The notes below the pieces were generated by a model that did not search any database, was not told where the DNA came from, and saw only the letters and a program-made list of their open reading frames with translations. This document shows, in pieces, positions 8,832-19,382 of a stretch of 64,000 nucleotides of DNA; position 1 is the first letter of the stretch, and each line of letters starts with the position of its first letter. Position numbers and translations under genes: made by a program. Source of the stretch: Bradyrhizobium sp. AUGA SZCCT0283 (GTDB lineage Bacteria > Pseudomonadota > Alphaproteobacteria > Rhizobiales > Xanthobacteraceae); contig NZ_JAFCLU010000008.1 in assembly GCF_018130385.1 (NCBI RefSeq), positions 62,001 through 126,000 of the forward strand, written 5' to 3'.

Positions 8832-10763
8832 TCAGGCCGGCTGGCCTGGCTGCAGTGGACCAATCCGATACGGCCTCATCATCTCGTTGTCTTCGTGTTC
8901 GGCAATGTGGCAGTGCCAGGCGAACTGACCTTGCGCCGTGAATTTCAACCGGATCCGCGTCACCTCTCCCGGGTATGCAATGACGGTATCCTTCCAGCCG
9001 TTTTCTTCCGGTCGCGGCGCCCGCTTTCCCCCCACCGGCAAGCCCGTCTTTGGATCGAATCTCTGCCGGTCGACGATCTGGAAGAAGACGGCGTGGACAT
9101 GCATCGGATGGGCGTCGCCGGTGAAATTATAGATCGCCCAAACTTCGATTTCGTTCGGAGAAGGATTTTCGCTGGCAGGCTCATGCCATCTTCGGGCGCG
9201 GATGCCTCCTGGCAGACCGGCCGCGAGATCGATCGTGCCGAGCGTCATGTCTCCTGGAAGCTCTTGCATGGCGGGGCTCATCGTCATTGTTTCCAGAAGC
9301 GCGAGCGGTCGTTCAACCCCACCGTCGAGGTGAACGATATGGGGCAGAACCAGGCGAGCGGGATCGCTGGTCTGATCAGAGCCGTCAGGTCTTCGATCGA
9401 CGCGAAACTGCATGACCCGGCCGGTCGTGCGTGGGTCCGCCGGGCGCCCGACCTTATCGGTCTGGTACGGGCCGTCAGGGCCGATGTTCCGCAGCGTGAT
9501 ATTCTGGCCAGGTCTGACCTTGGCAAAGTCGACGATGACGTCTGCCCGCTCCGCCGGGGCCAGCAAAAGCTGCTTCATCCTGGCCGGTGCGCGCAGATAC
9601 CCACCCTCCGTCCCGATCTGCCAGATATCGACGCTCGGGTCGCTGAATTTCAGAATCAGGAAGCGCGAGTTGCATCCGTTCAGGATGCGAAGGCGGTAGC
9701 GTCGCGGCTCGACCGAATGGTAAGGCCAGGCCCGGCCGTTCACCAACATGCAGTTACCGTAAAATTCGGGCACCCAGATTGGCGACACGTCGCCCTTCGG
9801 AATATACGGGCCGGCATAGCGGTCGAAGAGTCGGCGCGAGTCCGGGTAAAAGAGCGACCCGTCCGCATTGAAGGACCGGTCCTGGATGACGAGGGCGATC
9901 TCGTACTGGCCGTCAGGAAGCGTCGCCGTATTGTTTCCGCCCGCCAGGGTCGGATGATCGGAGGCAGCCTCGCTGCGAATGATATAAAAGCCGGCAGGTC
10001 CGGCATAGAGATTGAGACGCGTGATCCCGAGCGCGTGGTCATGAAACCATAATGTCGAGGGGCGCTGCGAGTTTGGATACCGACAGGTTGCCTGCCCCGA
10101 AGCCCATCCGCGTCCTCCCGACTTGGTTTTGAAGAAATCGTACCACGTTCCCTCTCGCGCGTGATCCGGCGAAAGGTTCGAGGCGGCCGTCAGGTACCAG
10201 GCTTCGGGGTAGCCATCGCTCCAGTCCTCGACGTTCTCCATCCCGTGAACGTGGGTGACAATGGGAACTGGACCCTTATAGGGGCCGGGAGTCGTGGTGA
10301 AGGTCGAGCGCATGTCGCGGGGGCCGGGCGGATTGGCCCAGTGCAGTGTCGGATCGACCGGGAGAAGATGCGGAAGATAATGTCCATCCGCATCCTTCAA
10401 TTCATTGATCCAGGTTACCTCGGCGGCAACGCCGCGCCGTGCTTCAATGGTCCATGCAGGCGAATGGAAAGTACGATCGTCTGCGGTCGATCCGTAAGCC
10501 CACACTTCGGTTGCTGCGAACGGCTGCGGCAGGATTTGCTGGGAGATTTGTCGCATGGCGATGCTGTAGGCATTTGGGCTCGACGGGGGCATTACCGGCA
10601 GAACCGCCAGCGGGGCAACAAATTTCGGAACGTTTCTGGCATTCAGTGTCCCGCCCGCAACCGGAGTTGCAACGGCTTCAATGTTTCCCAGGCCATCCAG
10701 GGCGAACAGGCCCAATGTTGTGCCGCCGAGATAGGACAGGAAATATCGACGGTCGATCCTCAT
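8832..10763 (-). CDS. Multicopper oxidase, CotA/bilirubin oxidase-like, with Tat-type signal
   Basis: Three-cupredoxin multicopper oxidase of 643 residues that should couple one-electron oxidation of a phenolic, metal or similar substrate to reduction of oxygen to water. All four copper motifs are present: HVHG at 171-174, WFHDHALG at 239-246, HPMHVH at 552-557 and WHCHIAEHEDNEM at 616-628. The HDHALGITRLNLYAGPAGFYIIR region is typical of CotA and phenoxazinone synthase relatives. I chose the ATG at 10763, which has GGTGAG 5 bases upstream and begins a twin-arginine leader MRIDRRYFLSYLGG; the frame is open to 10808. It lies inside the phenylpropenoid locus but on the opposite strand. The substrate is unknown. 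Confidence 0.87.
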   Translation of the reverse strand: MRIDRRYFLSYLGGTTLGLFALDGLGNIEAVATPVAGGTLNARNVPKFVAPLAVLPVMPPSSPNAYSIAMRQISQQILPQPFAATEVWAYGSTADDRTFHSPAWTIEARRGVAAEVTWINELKDADGHYLPHLLPVDPTLHWANPPGPRDMRSTFTTTPGPYKGPVPIVTHVHGMENVEDWSDGYPEAWYLTAASNLSPDHAREGTWYDFFKTKSGGRGWASGQATCRYPNSQRPSTLWFHDHALGITRLNLYAGPAGFYIIRSEAASDHPTLAGGNNTATLPDGQYEIALVIQDRSFNADGSLFYPDSRRLFDRYAGPYIPKGDVSPIWVPEFYGNCMLVNGRAWPYHSVEPRRYRLRILNGCNSRFLILKFSDPSVDIWQIGTEGGYLRAPARMKQLLLAPAERADVIVDFAKVRPGQNITLRNIGPDGPYQTDKVGRPADPRTTGRVMQFRVDRRPDGSDQTSDPARLVLPHIVHLDGGVERPLALLETMTMSPAMQELPGDMTLGTIDLAAGLPGGIRARRWHEPASENPSPNEIEVWAIYNFTGDAHPMHVHAVFFQIVDRQRFDPKTGLPVGGKRAPRPEENGWKDTVIAYPGEVTRIRLKFTAQGQFAWHCHIAEHEDNEMMRPYRIGPLQPGQPA

Positions 10764-10938
10764 TGCACTCACCGGCAGCGGTTCCATGGGAAGCTGAAAT
10801 GAGCGCATCTGCCAGGCGAGCGCAAGCGACAGTTGGATTGCGCGTGCGCTCGCGTGCTGGCGGCTGGAGCATGACCGAAAGAGATATAGAGCGGATGACG
10901 ATTCGAGGAAGAGTCATCGCGCTCCGAGGACGCGTGGT

Positions 10939-13539
10939 CTAACCGCCCGTGGACGCAACCAGCAACGACGGCGTCGGTTGCGAACGGGCCTCGTCGACGC
11001 TTCGCAGCATCATCCGCGCCTGCTCGGCGACATGGTCGAGCAGCCATCGCTCGAACGCTTCGGGCGACATCGCGGGCGCGCAGAGATAGCCCTGCACGAC
11101 GTCGCAGCCGAGCCCGGCCAGCAGCTTGCGTTGTCCCTCGGTTTCGACGCCCTCGGCGACCACGGCCATTTTCAGGCTCTGGCCGACGCGGACGACGGCG
11201 GTGGCGATTGCGAGCGCGCTGGCGTCGCGCTCGATGTTGCGCATGAAGCTGCGATCGATCTTCAATTCGCGGATCGGCAGATGCGCCAGCCGGCTCAGGC
11301 TCGAATAGCCGGTCCCGAAATCGTCCAGCGACAGGCCGACGCCGAGCTTGCGGATCGCATTCATGGTCTCGATCGCGGCCGAACGCTCGTTCACGAGCAC
11401 ACCTTCGGTGATCTCGAGCATCAATGTCTGGGGCGGAAGGCCGTTGGCCGCGATGGTCTCCGCCACCACGGCGGCGAGCTTCGCATTCTGAAAATTGAGC
11501 GGCGACAGGTTGACCGCCACGCAGGGGACGTCCAGTCCGGCCTGGCGCCACGCGGCCATTTGCCGGCATGCTTCGCGGATCGACCACAGGCCGATCTGCT
11601 CGATCAGGCCGACTTCCTCGGCCAGCGGGATGAATTTCGAAGGCGGGACTTCGCCAAGCTCGGGATCGTGCCAGCGCGCCAGCGCTTCGACGCCGTAGAG
11701 CGCGCCGTCGATAGTTCGGGTCTGCGGCTGATAGACGAGCTTCAACCGGTCATTGGCGATGGCCTGGCGGAGCGCTGCGCTGAAGACGAGCCGCTGCTCG
11801 GCAAGCCGGTTCATGTCGGCGCTGAAGAAGCGATGGGTGGAGCGGCCCGCCTGCTTGGCCTTGTACATCGCCGCATCGGCCTGCTGCATCAGCGTATCGA
11901 TGTCGGTCGCATTGTCGGGATAGATGCTAATGCCCATGCTGGCGGAAATCGGCACCTGCCTGTTGTCGATCCACAGCGGCGACGCCAGCGCTTCGGTGAT
12001 GTTGGAGGCGACCAGCGAGGCGCGCGACGGATCGCAGTTCGGCAGCACGATGACGAACTCGTCGCCGCTCAGGCGTCCCAGCAGGTCGGACGGCTGGATG
12101 CGGGCGCGCAACCGTTTTGCAAATTCAACAAGCAGCGCGTCGCCGGCCGAGTGTCCGAGCGTATCGTTGACGTCCTTGAAGTGATCGAGATCGAGAAACA
12201 GCAGCGCGAGTTGCTTTCCCCTGCAATCGTCGATCGCCTGGTTGACCAATTGGCGCAACTGCGCCCGGTTCGGCAACCCGGTCAGCATGTCATGGTAGGC
12301 GAGCCGGGCAATCTGGGCCCGCGCCTCCTTGCGCTCGATCGCCAGCGCACCGAGGTGAACGCAGGCATCGACGATCCGCTGATGCCAGCGGCTCGGCGCC
12401 CGGGGCTCCCTGAAATAGAAGGCGAAGGTCCCGATCACGCGGCCGTCTTTGGCCTTGATCGGCGTCGACCAGCAGGCCTTCAGGCCGACCTCGAGCGGCC
12501 GCGTCTTGTACGGCTGCCAGCGCGGATCGGTGTCGAGATCTTCGGCCAATGCAGGCTTGCCGTAATACGCCGCCGACCCGCACGAGCCGACGTCCGGACC
12601 GATGGCGACGCCGTCGAGTGCGCGGGAATAGTCGTCGGGCAGGCTGGGACCACCCAGCGGGTGCAGCAACCCGTCGGAATCGACATGCAGCACCGAAGCG
12701 ACGACATCAGGTGCAATGGCTTCGACGCGCCGGCAAAGCTGGTCGGCAATCTCGGTGAGCGGAAGCTCGTCAGCCAGCGCGCCCATGATCAGTTGCTGCA
12801 GCGACCTCAGCTGCTTGTTTTCGCTGATATCGGTCAGCAGGGCGAATACGTATTTGATGCGCCCGCGATCGTTGCGGAACGCCTTGACCGTGGCCGAGAC
12901 CCAGATCTCGTCGCCGTTCTTGTCGTAGGCGAGGACTTCCTCGCCGTCGCCGCGTCCATCGCAGATCCGGCGACGCAGCCTGGTCAGGGTCTTGCGGTCG
13001 GTCAACCGTCCGGCGAGCAACTGGTTGGCCTGTCGTCCCTTCGCTTCCTCGGCCGAGTATCCGAACATGCCGGAGAACGCCGCGTTGGTATAGATGACGC
13101 GCAGGTTGCGATCGGTGAGGACGACGGCGCGGGTGGTCTTGTCGGCCACCAGGTTCAACAGCGCGATCCGTTCGCGCCGTTCGACCTCGGCGGTGATGTC
13201 GCGAACAAAGACCATATAGCTGCTTCGGCCGCCGATCTCGACGCGCGAGGCCGACACCGATGCCCGAAGCCGGCTGCCATTGGCGCGCCGGATGGTGATC
13301 TCGGAACTCGGCCGGAGGTCGGTAAGCCCGAGACAGCTTGCATCGAGGCCAAGAATGTCCGCGCGGGCGACGCCCCAGATCGATTCCGCCGCAGCGTTGA
13401 AATGGCTGACATGCAGGTCGCTGTCGACGATCACGACAGCCTCGCTCGCCTGCTCAAGCGCTGCCAGCAGGAATTCGGTTGTGTCGACCGTGGGGCAATC
13501 GGAGGCGTGCATCATCTGACCTTGTGACCCGGCAGCCAC
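10939..13539 (-). CDS. PAS-PAS-GAF-GGDEF-EAL cyclic-di-GMP signalling protein
   Basis: Multidomain protein of 866 residues. Two PAS domains come first (about 20-130 and 140-255), then a GAF-like domain (about 265-410) containing the SCGSAAYYGKPALAEDL stretch, then GGDEF and EAL domains. The GGDEF signature is SGDEF, and the upstream inhibitory-site arginine of RxxD is replaced (QPSD). The EAL domain keeps EALAR, NLSPLNF, EITEGVL, DDFGTGYSS, KIDRSF and AEGVE, so phosphodiesterase activity is likely. No transmembrane segment is evident; it looks like a cytoplasmic sensor. It is upstream of the multicopper oxidase on the same strand with a 175-base gap, so co-transcription is possible but not shown. 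Confidence 0.9.
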   Translation of the reverse strand: MAAGSQGQMMHASDCPTVDTTEFLLAALEQASEAVVIVDSDLHVSHFNAAAESIWGVARADILGLDASCLGLTDLRPSSEITIRRANGSRLRASVSASRVEIGGRSSYMVFVRDITAEVERRERIALLNLVADKTTRAVVLTDRNLRVIYTNAAFSGMFGYSAEEAKGRQANQLLAGRLTDRKTLTRLRRRICDGRGDGEEVLAYDKNGDEIWVSATVKAFRNDRGRIKYVFALLTDISENKQLRSLQQLIMGALADELPLTEIADQLCRRVEAIAPDVVASVLHVDSDGLLHPLGGPSLPDDYSRALDGVAIGPDVGSCGSAAYYGKPALAEDLDTDPRWQPYKTRPLEVGLKACWSTPIKAKDGRVIGTFAFYFREPRAPSRWHQRIVDACVHLGALAIERKEARAQIARLAYHDMLTGLPNRAQLRQLVNQAIDDCRGKQLALLFLDLDHFKDVNDTLGHSAGDALLVEFAKRLRARIQPSDLLGRLSGDEFVIVLPNCDPSRASLVASNITEALASPLWIDNRQVPISASMGISIYPDNATDIDTLMQQADAAMYKAKQAGRSTHRFFSADMNRLAEQRLVFSAALRQAIANDRLKLVYQPQTRTIDGALYGVEALARWHDPELGEVPPSKFIPLAEEVGLIEQIGLWSIREACRQMAAWRQAGLDVPCVAVNLSPLNFQNAKLAAVVAETIAANGLPPQTLMLEITEGVLVNERSAAIETMNAIRKLGVGLSLDDFGTGYSSLSRLAHLPIRELKIDRSFMRNIERDASALAIATAVVRVGQSLKMAVVAEGVETEGQRKLLAGLGCDVVQGYLCAPAMSPEAFERWLLDHVAEQARMMLRSVDEARSQPTPSLLVASTGG

Positions 13540-13873
13540 CGTCTCCGCCCGGTGCCGGGCGCAAGGTGACCGCAGTACTGCAAGCGTATGAGGCCGCGAG
13601 TGTTCAGGAAGTTGTGCAACTCACTAGGAGCGGCGGGAACTCGCATCATGCTTAAGATTTCGTTAGTGAAAGGAACGGGCTGTGGCGTCCCAAGGAGCCA
13701 CCGGAGCGCGGTGCAGATAGGCTGAAGCAGCGAGGGTCTTTGCGATTGCCTTCAGACAACCGGCATTGCGGAGAATGCCCCCAAACAGGACACGACGCGG
13801 GTAGCCCAATTCGGTCGTGAATGACCCAAGGGGCACCGGTGAAACAGCAACCTCAGCCAGCCTTCGTCGGCCG
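13540..13873. other. Non-coding stretch upstream of the GGDEF/EAL gene
   Basis: A 334-base gap between two minus-strand genes. I see no convincing gene, RNA or repeat. It should hold the promoter of the PAS/GGDEF/EAL gene, but no clear -35/-10 pair can be picked out. Confidence 0.5.
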
Positions 13874-14164
13874 CTAGGATTCGGTCGACTTGCGCCGTCG
13901 GTGAATGACCGGTTCGCTTTTCAGCGGAGCACAAGAGCTTTTTTCCGCTTCTTCCCTGGTGGATTCGGAGCTTGTCCACACCTGCTGGACACCGTTGAAG
14001 AACAAATAGCGGCAGTGCTTTTTGTAAAATGGCACCGGATAGTCGTCACTTAGTCGTGCAGCTATTATCTCGGATCCGACCAGGACCCCGCGATTGAGAA
14101 AGTAGCCAGCCGACAAGAGCACTGCCAATCCCAATAAAGCCCAACGCGTTGGCGATAATCGCAT
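13874..14164 (-). CDS. Small membrane-anchored protein of unknown function
   Basis: Protein of 96 residues with one N-terminal membrane segment (WALLGLAVLLSAGYFL, about 8-23), then a polar domain with two cysteines (CRYLFF and SSCAPL) and a very basic tail. I do not recognise the family. It starts 3 bases after the stop of the 222-residue exported protein, which argues that both are real and co-translated. Base composition is visibly less GC-rich than the flanking genes. It could also be a lipid-independent anchor partner of the upstream protein; that is speculation. Confidence 0.6.
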   Translation of the reverse strand: MRLSPTRWALLGLAVLLSAGYFLNRGVLVGSEIIAARLSDDYPVPFYKKHCRYLFFNGVQQVWTSSESTREEAEKSSCAPLKSEPVIHRRRKSTES

Positions 14165-14167
14165 CCG

Positions 14168-14836
14168 CTATTCTTCCATGCATTTAAGAATGAAGGCTGT
14201 GCGGTCTCTGGGTAAAACACCCTCATGCACAGCCTGCTCTCGACATTTGAGCTGCTCCATGTGCGCGGCGAGTGCCTTGGTACGTCGCTCTTCAGCAACC
14301 GTATCGGCTACCCTTATCATCCTCACCCTGATTGGTGATCCATCCGACTCAAACTGGAATTCGTATTTCCGTCCGTTTCCGTCGGCGGCATTACAAGAGA
14401 CGCTGGACACCTGCTGTGTTGCAAAATTCCCGATCTGTTTGCACGTTCCAGTCGACAGTTCGACGGACGGCGTCGGCAATCCATCGACCTTGGGCCTGTC
14501 CTTGGATTTCAACAGCATTCGGTCGATCGATAGTTCGTATAGATTGTCCCGCTCTCTCTTACTTTTCTCTCCTGAAAACGTAATGATGTGACTATCGTCG
14601 TCCGGGTCGTTCAAAGGCACGGTGAAACCGGATCGGCCCCCAGGGCTATGGGAAAAGGCCACGGTGGTGCATGAGAAGTCGCGCTCGGCAATTTTTAACG
14701 TGCTGCACTTGCCACTCATCGATGCGAACATGTCGATCTCAGGTCCATGCCGCTCGGTCTCGTCAGCAAAAACCGCGACTGAGGTAACCGAAAAGGACAT
14801 GAACGCAACGGCGGCCACCCGCCAGTAGATGCGCAT
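14168..14836 (-). CDS. Exported cysteine-containing protein of unknown function
   Basis: Protein of 222 residues with a signal peptide (RVAAVAFMSFSVTSVAVFA, cleavage before DETERHG). The mature part has six cysteines, two of them in GKCSTLKIAERDFSC and others in GTC, VSC, KCREQ and the C-terminal LKCMEE. This suggests up to three disulfides in a periplasmic domain. I do not recognise a family. It is the first gene of a two-gene unit with the small membrane protein at 13874 and lies in lower-GC DNA between the GGDEF/EAL gene and the ABC transporter genes, consistent with acquisition by transfer. Confidence 0.65.
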   Translation of the reverse strand: MRIYWRVAAVAFMSFSVTSVAVFADETERHGPEIDMFASMSGKCSTLKIAERDFSCTTVAFSHSPGGRSGFTVPLNDPDDDSHIITFSGEKSKRERDNLYELSIDRMLLKSKDRPKVDGLPTPSVELSTGTCKQIGNFATQQVSSVSCNAADGNGRKYEFQFESDGSPIRVRMIRVADTVAEERRTKALAAHMEQLKCREQAVHEGVLPRDRTAFILKCMEE

Positions 14837-15123
14837 GAAAGTATCCCCAAGCCAAAATCCGGTTCAATCTGCGGTTTTTGATATGAAAACGCAATGGACT
14901 CGCCGGCTGGGCCGGTTGGAGATGCGCTTAAAGATAGATGTTGATCGGTCGCCGTTATCAGAGCTGGCTTGTTCTAGGCCAATTCCTGCGAATACTGATT
15001 GGATACCAAGCCCGTGGACGTCGCTCATTGGCGCGTTTCAGACGTCACGCGATTTCCAACTTAAGTCCGGAATGCGCACCAGGGCGGACGTCCACCGACC
15101 ACTCTGAATTTGCGGGTCGCCCC

Positions 15124-15851
<728 letters not shown>

Positions 15852-15855
<4 letters not shown>

Positions 15856-17621
15856 GCGGTAGCTCCGAGATAGGCCTTGATCACATCGGGGTTGGTCTTG
15901 ATCGCGGCCGGCGTGCCCTCGGCGATCTTGGTGCCGAAATCCAGCACCACGATGCGGTCGGCGAGATCCATCACAAAACCCATGTCGTGCTCGACCAGCA
16001 GCACCGACATGCCGCCGTCGCGCAATTGACGGAGTAGCGCAGCGAGCCGCTGCTTCTCCATGTGACGAAGTCCCGCGGCCGGCTCGTCGAGCAGCAGCAG
16101 GAGCGGATCGACGCATAGCGCGCGCGCAATCTCGACGATGCGCTGCTGGCCGAGCGACAGGCTTCCGGCCAGTTGGTCGATCTGGTCGCCAAGGCCGACG
16201 CGCTCGATCTGGCGCGCGGCTTCCGCCAGCAGTTTCGCCTCATCGGCGCGGTCCAGCCGGAACATGCTTGATATCGCGCCCGAAGACCCGCGCAGATGCG
16301 CGCCGATCGCGACGTTCTCCAGCACGGTCATGTCGGGCACCAGCTTGACGTGCTGGAAGGTTCTGCTGACGCCGAGTTTGACCACTTCCTGCGGCGGCGC
16401 GTTGTCGACCTTGTGGCCGAGCACCGAGATGGTGCCGCCGGTCGTCGTCAGCACGCCCGTGATCAGGTTGAAGGTCGTGCTCTTGCCGGCGCCGTTGGGC
16501 CCGATCAGGGCGACGATCTCGCGGGCCTGGACGTCGAACGAGACGTCGTTGACCGCGATCACGCCGCCGAACTGTTTTCGCGCCTTTTCGATCTGCAGCA
16601 GCACGGCAGCAGAGGCCGGCGTGCGCTCGCGCTTGGCAAGCGGAAGCGACGTATCGGGGATCTTGCGGCCCGGCTTGAGCGGCAACCTAGCCATCAGCCA
16701 TGGCCAGACGCCGGTCGGCGCCAGTTGCAGCAGCACGACCAGCAGGATGCCGAACACGATGGTCTCGAGCTGGCTCTGGCCGCCAAAGACATACGGCAGA
16801 TAGCTCTGCAGCACCTCCTTCAGGATCACGACGATACCGGCGCCGAGCACCGCGCCCCAGACGTAACCGGCGCCGCCGACCACGGCGATGAACAGATATT
16901 CGATGCCGGCCTGGGCGCCGAACGGCGTCGGGTTGGCGGCGCGCTGGAAATGCGCATAGAGCCAGCCGGACAGGCCGGCGAGTACCGCCGCATAGATGAA
17001 CACCAAAAGCTTGGCGCGCGGCGTCTGCACGCCGAACGCTTCGCCGGCGATATGCCCGCGCCGCAGCGCGCGGATCGCGCGGCCGGTGCGGGAGTCCAAC
17101 AGGTTCATGGTCAGCAATGCCGAGATCAGTACCCCGATCCAGATCGCGAAATAGATCGAGCCGGGATCGAGCATCCGGAAGCTGCCGATCGAGAGCGGCG
17201 GGATGCCCGAGATGCCGTCATTGCGGCCGAGGAATTCCAGCTTGCTGAACAGATAGAACAGGCCGATGCCCCAGGCGATGGTGCCGAGCGGCAGATAATG
17301 GCCGGATAGCCGCACCGTGACGATGCCGAGCAGGACGGCGGCGATGCCGCTGACCAGCAGCGCGAGCGGCAGCGTCAGCCACGGCGAAAAACCGTAGGCA
17401 GTCGTCAGCACCGCTGTGGTGTAAGCGCCGAAACCGCAAAAGGCGGCCTGGCCGAACGAGGTGAGGCCGCCGACGCCGGTGAGCAGCACCAGCCCCATCG
17501 CCACCAGCGCGGCGAGGCCGATATTGTTGAGCAGCACGATCCAGAACGGCGGGACGCCCGGAATGAACGGGATCGCCGCCATGACAGCTGCGAAGATGAT
17601 GACAGGAAGCCGCTGATGCAT
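15852..17621 (-). CDS. Fused ABC permease-ATPase, LivM-LivG type
   Basis: Single protein of 589 residues. It joins a LivM-type permease (about 1-310, multiple membrane segments, motif [17 protein letters not shown] at 51-67) to a LivG-type ATPase (about 340-589, Walker [10 protein letters not shown], signature [26 protein letters not shown]). Such fusions are common in Bradyrhizobium aromatic-acid transporters. It starts 5 bases after the LivH-type gene and overlaps livF by 4 bases, so the subunits are made together. The probable substrate is a hydroxycinnamate, inferred from context. Confidence 0.92.
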
Positions 17622-17626
17622 GGCCG

Positions 17627-18667
17627 TCAGTCCTTCTCTTCCTCGACCGCGGGCGCTGCGAGCGAACGCAGCACCAGCACGGGAAGGATCAGCGTAAAGA
17701 CGATGACCTCCTTGAAATTGCTGGCGTAGAACGAGGAAAAGGCCTCGACGCTGCCGACGATCAAGGCCGCCACCGCGGTCAGCGGATAGCTCACGAGACC
17801 GCCGATGATCGCGGCAATGAAACCTTTCAGACCGATCAGGAAACCGGTGTCGTAATAGAGCGTGGTGATCGGCACGATCAGGATGCCGGAAATCGCGCCG
17901 ATCAGGGACGCCAGCAGAAACGCGATCTGTCCCGACAGCGTGGTGCGGATGCCGACGAGGCGGGCGCCGAGCCGGTTGACGGCGGTGGCGCGCAGCGCCT
18001 TGCCCATCAGCGTGAAGCCAAAGAACAGCCAGAGTGCTATGATGAAGCCAATCGTCAGCCCGTAGACCGCAAGGCTCTGGCCGGTGAAGCGCAACGGACC
18101 GATCGTCAGTGCCGCGTTCGACAAAGCTGGACCGCGCAGGCCCTCGGCGCCGAAGAACACCAGGCCCAGGCCCTGCAAGGCGAGATGACAGCCGACGGAC
18201 GCGATCAGTAGCACCAGCACCGAGGTATGGGCGATCGGCTGGAATGCGATGCGGTAGAGGAACAGTCCGATCGCCGCGACGATCAAAAGCGACAGCGCGA
18301 TGTTGACCGCGATCGGGGCCTTGGGGCTGGCGAACCCGTAGGCCAGGGCCAGGATCGCGGCCGGAAGAACGATGTTGAGGGCAAAGGCGCGCGCGACCCG
18401 CTTGAGCCGCAGCGATCGCCGCGCGTCAAACAGGTCGAGAGCAAGGGCGACCAAGCCCATCGCCATTGCGAGCCACGCGGTGCCCGGCACCTTGCCGGTC
18501 GCCAGCACGGCGTAGCTGAGCGCGCCGTAGGTGACGAATTCGCCCTGCGGGATCAGGATGACGCGGGTGACGGCAAACACCAGCACCAGCGCAAGCCCGA
18601 GCAGCGCATAGATCGCGCCATTGGTGATGCCGTCCTGCAGCAGGAACAGCATGATCGTCGTGTTCAA
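17627..18667 (-). CDS. livH: ABC transporter permease, LivH type
   Basis: Membrane permease of 346 residues with the LivH N-terminus [26 protein letters not shown] and [18 protein letters not shown] chose the TTG at 18667, which has AGGGGGAG 9 bases upstream; the next ATG (18652) is too far from that site, and the frame remains open to 18730. The protein is longer than E. coli LivH because of an insertion around residues 70-150. It is the first gene of the three-gene transporter unit, divergent from the MarR gene across a region with a long inverted repeat. Confidence 0.88.
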   Translation of the reverse strand: MNTTIMLFLLQDGITNGAIYALLGLALVLVFAVTRVILIPQGEFVTYGALSYAVLATGKVPGTAWLAMAMGLVALALDLFDARRSLRLKRVARAFALNIVLPAAILALAYGFASPKAPIAVNIALSLLIVAAIGLFLYRIAFQPIAHTSVLVLLIASVGCHLALQGLGLVFFGAEGLRGPALSNAALTIGPLRFTGQSLAVYGLTIGFIIALWLFFGFTLMGKALRATAVNRLGARLVGIRTTLSGQIAFLLASLIGAISGILIVPITTLYYDTGFLIGLKGFIAAIIGGLVSYPLTAVAALIVGSVEAFSSFYASNFKEVIVFTLILPVLVLRSLAAPAVEEEKD

Positions 18668-18753
18668 GACTGGCGCTCCCCCTAAAAGCGTCGCCGGTCC
18701 TGACCTCCTGCGGTCCGCCGGCCGTCCCATATCTCGGCAGTTGAAAGCCGCCG

Positions 18754-18790
18754 ATATTTGATATATTCAATAACAATTATCAAATATAAC
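18754..18790. promoter_or_regulatory. Inverted repeats between the LivH-type permease and MarR genes, candidate CouR operator
   Basis: Two overlapping signals lie in this AT-rich divergent region. A perfect 10-bp inverted repeat ATATTTGATA/TATCAAATAT has its arms at 18754-18763 and 18778-18787, with a 14-base spacer. The 15-base site ATTATCAAATATAAC at 18776-18790 matches the palindrome in the hydratase promoter at 13 of 15 positions. Autoregulation and control of the transporter by the MarR protein are the natural inference. Confidence 0.6.
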
Positions 18791-18842
18791 ATCAAGGGCC
18801 CGGCCGCCGGCCAAGCCCTTTTTCGGGTGCGAGCCTCACGCC

Positions 18843-19373
18843 ATGACAGTTTCCAAGGCAGCGACCGATGCCGTCAAGCCGCCGCGCAACAACGGCAAGG
18901 AAATTGCGGGCGGCGCTGCGGACGGCGCCGCGGACAATGCCGGGCTGCAACTGGGCGAGCTGGCCGAACTGCTCGGCTATTCGCTCAAGCGTGCGCAGCT
19001 CAAGGTATTCGAGGACTTCCTGCGCTGCGTCGCGCCGCTGCAACTGACGCCGGCGCAATTCTCGGTGCTGCTGCTGCTCGACCGCAACCCCGGACGCAAC
19101 CAGACCGAAATCGCCAACACGCTCGGCATCCTCAGGCCGAATTTCGTGTCGATGCTGGATGCGCTGGAGAGCCGCGGCCTGTGCGTCCGGATGCGCTCGA
19201 CCAACGACCGCCGCTCGCACATCCTGGTTCTGACCGACAAGGGAAGGGCGGTGCTGGCGCGCGCCAAGAAACTCGTTGCCAGCAAGCACGAGGCGCGGCT
19301 CAATGAATTGCTGGGCCCGGCCAACCGCATAGCCCTGCTCGAAATGCTGTCGAAGATCGCGACGGAGTTCTGA
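18843..19373 (+). CDS. couR: MarR family transcriptional regulator (CouR-like)
   Basis: Winged-helix regulator of 176 residues. The DNA-binding part is PAQFSVLLLLDRNPGRNQTEIANTLGILRPNFVSMLDALESRGL, followed by a wing with RSTNDRRSHILVLT, the canonical MarR DxRS-type signature. MarR proteins usually repress and are released by a ligand; CouR of R. palustris responds to p-coumaroyl-CoA. Position next to the transporter, and the shared palindrome with the hydratase promoter, support the same job here. The symbol is by analogy. It ends 9 bases before the convergent GGDEF/EAL gene. Confidence 0.82.
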   Translation: MTVSKAATDAVKPPRNNGKEIAGGAADGAADNAGLQLGELAELLGYSLKRAQLKVFEDFLRCVAPLQLTPAQFSVLLLLDRNPGRNQTEIANTLGILRPNFVSMLDALESRGLCVRMRSTNDRRSHILVLTDKGRAVLARAKKLVASKHEARLNELLGPANRIALLEMLSKIATEF

Positions 19374-19382
19374 GCGGCGCGA

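Noticed and set aside
10978..13527. 849-codon open frame on the plus strand
   Set aside because: Antisense to the PAS/GAF/GGDEF/EAL gene, which has complete domain signatures. No ribosome site or known motif.
13817..14053. Small plus-strand gene of 78 codons
   Set aside because: Mostly antisense to the 96-residue membrane protein gene, which has a hydrophobic segment and is tightly coupled to its neighbour.
13540..15123. Insertion sequence or prophage remnant to explain the split cou locus
   Set aside because: No transposase, integrase, terminal inverted repeats or target duplication could be identified; only the change in composition and strand supports insertion.
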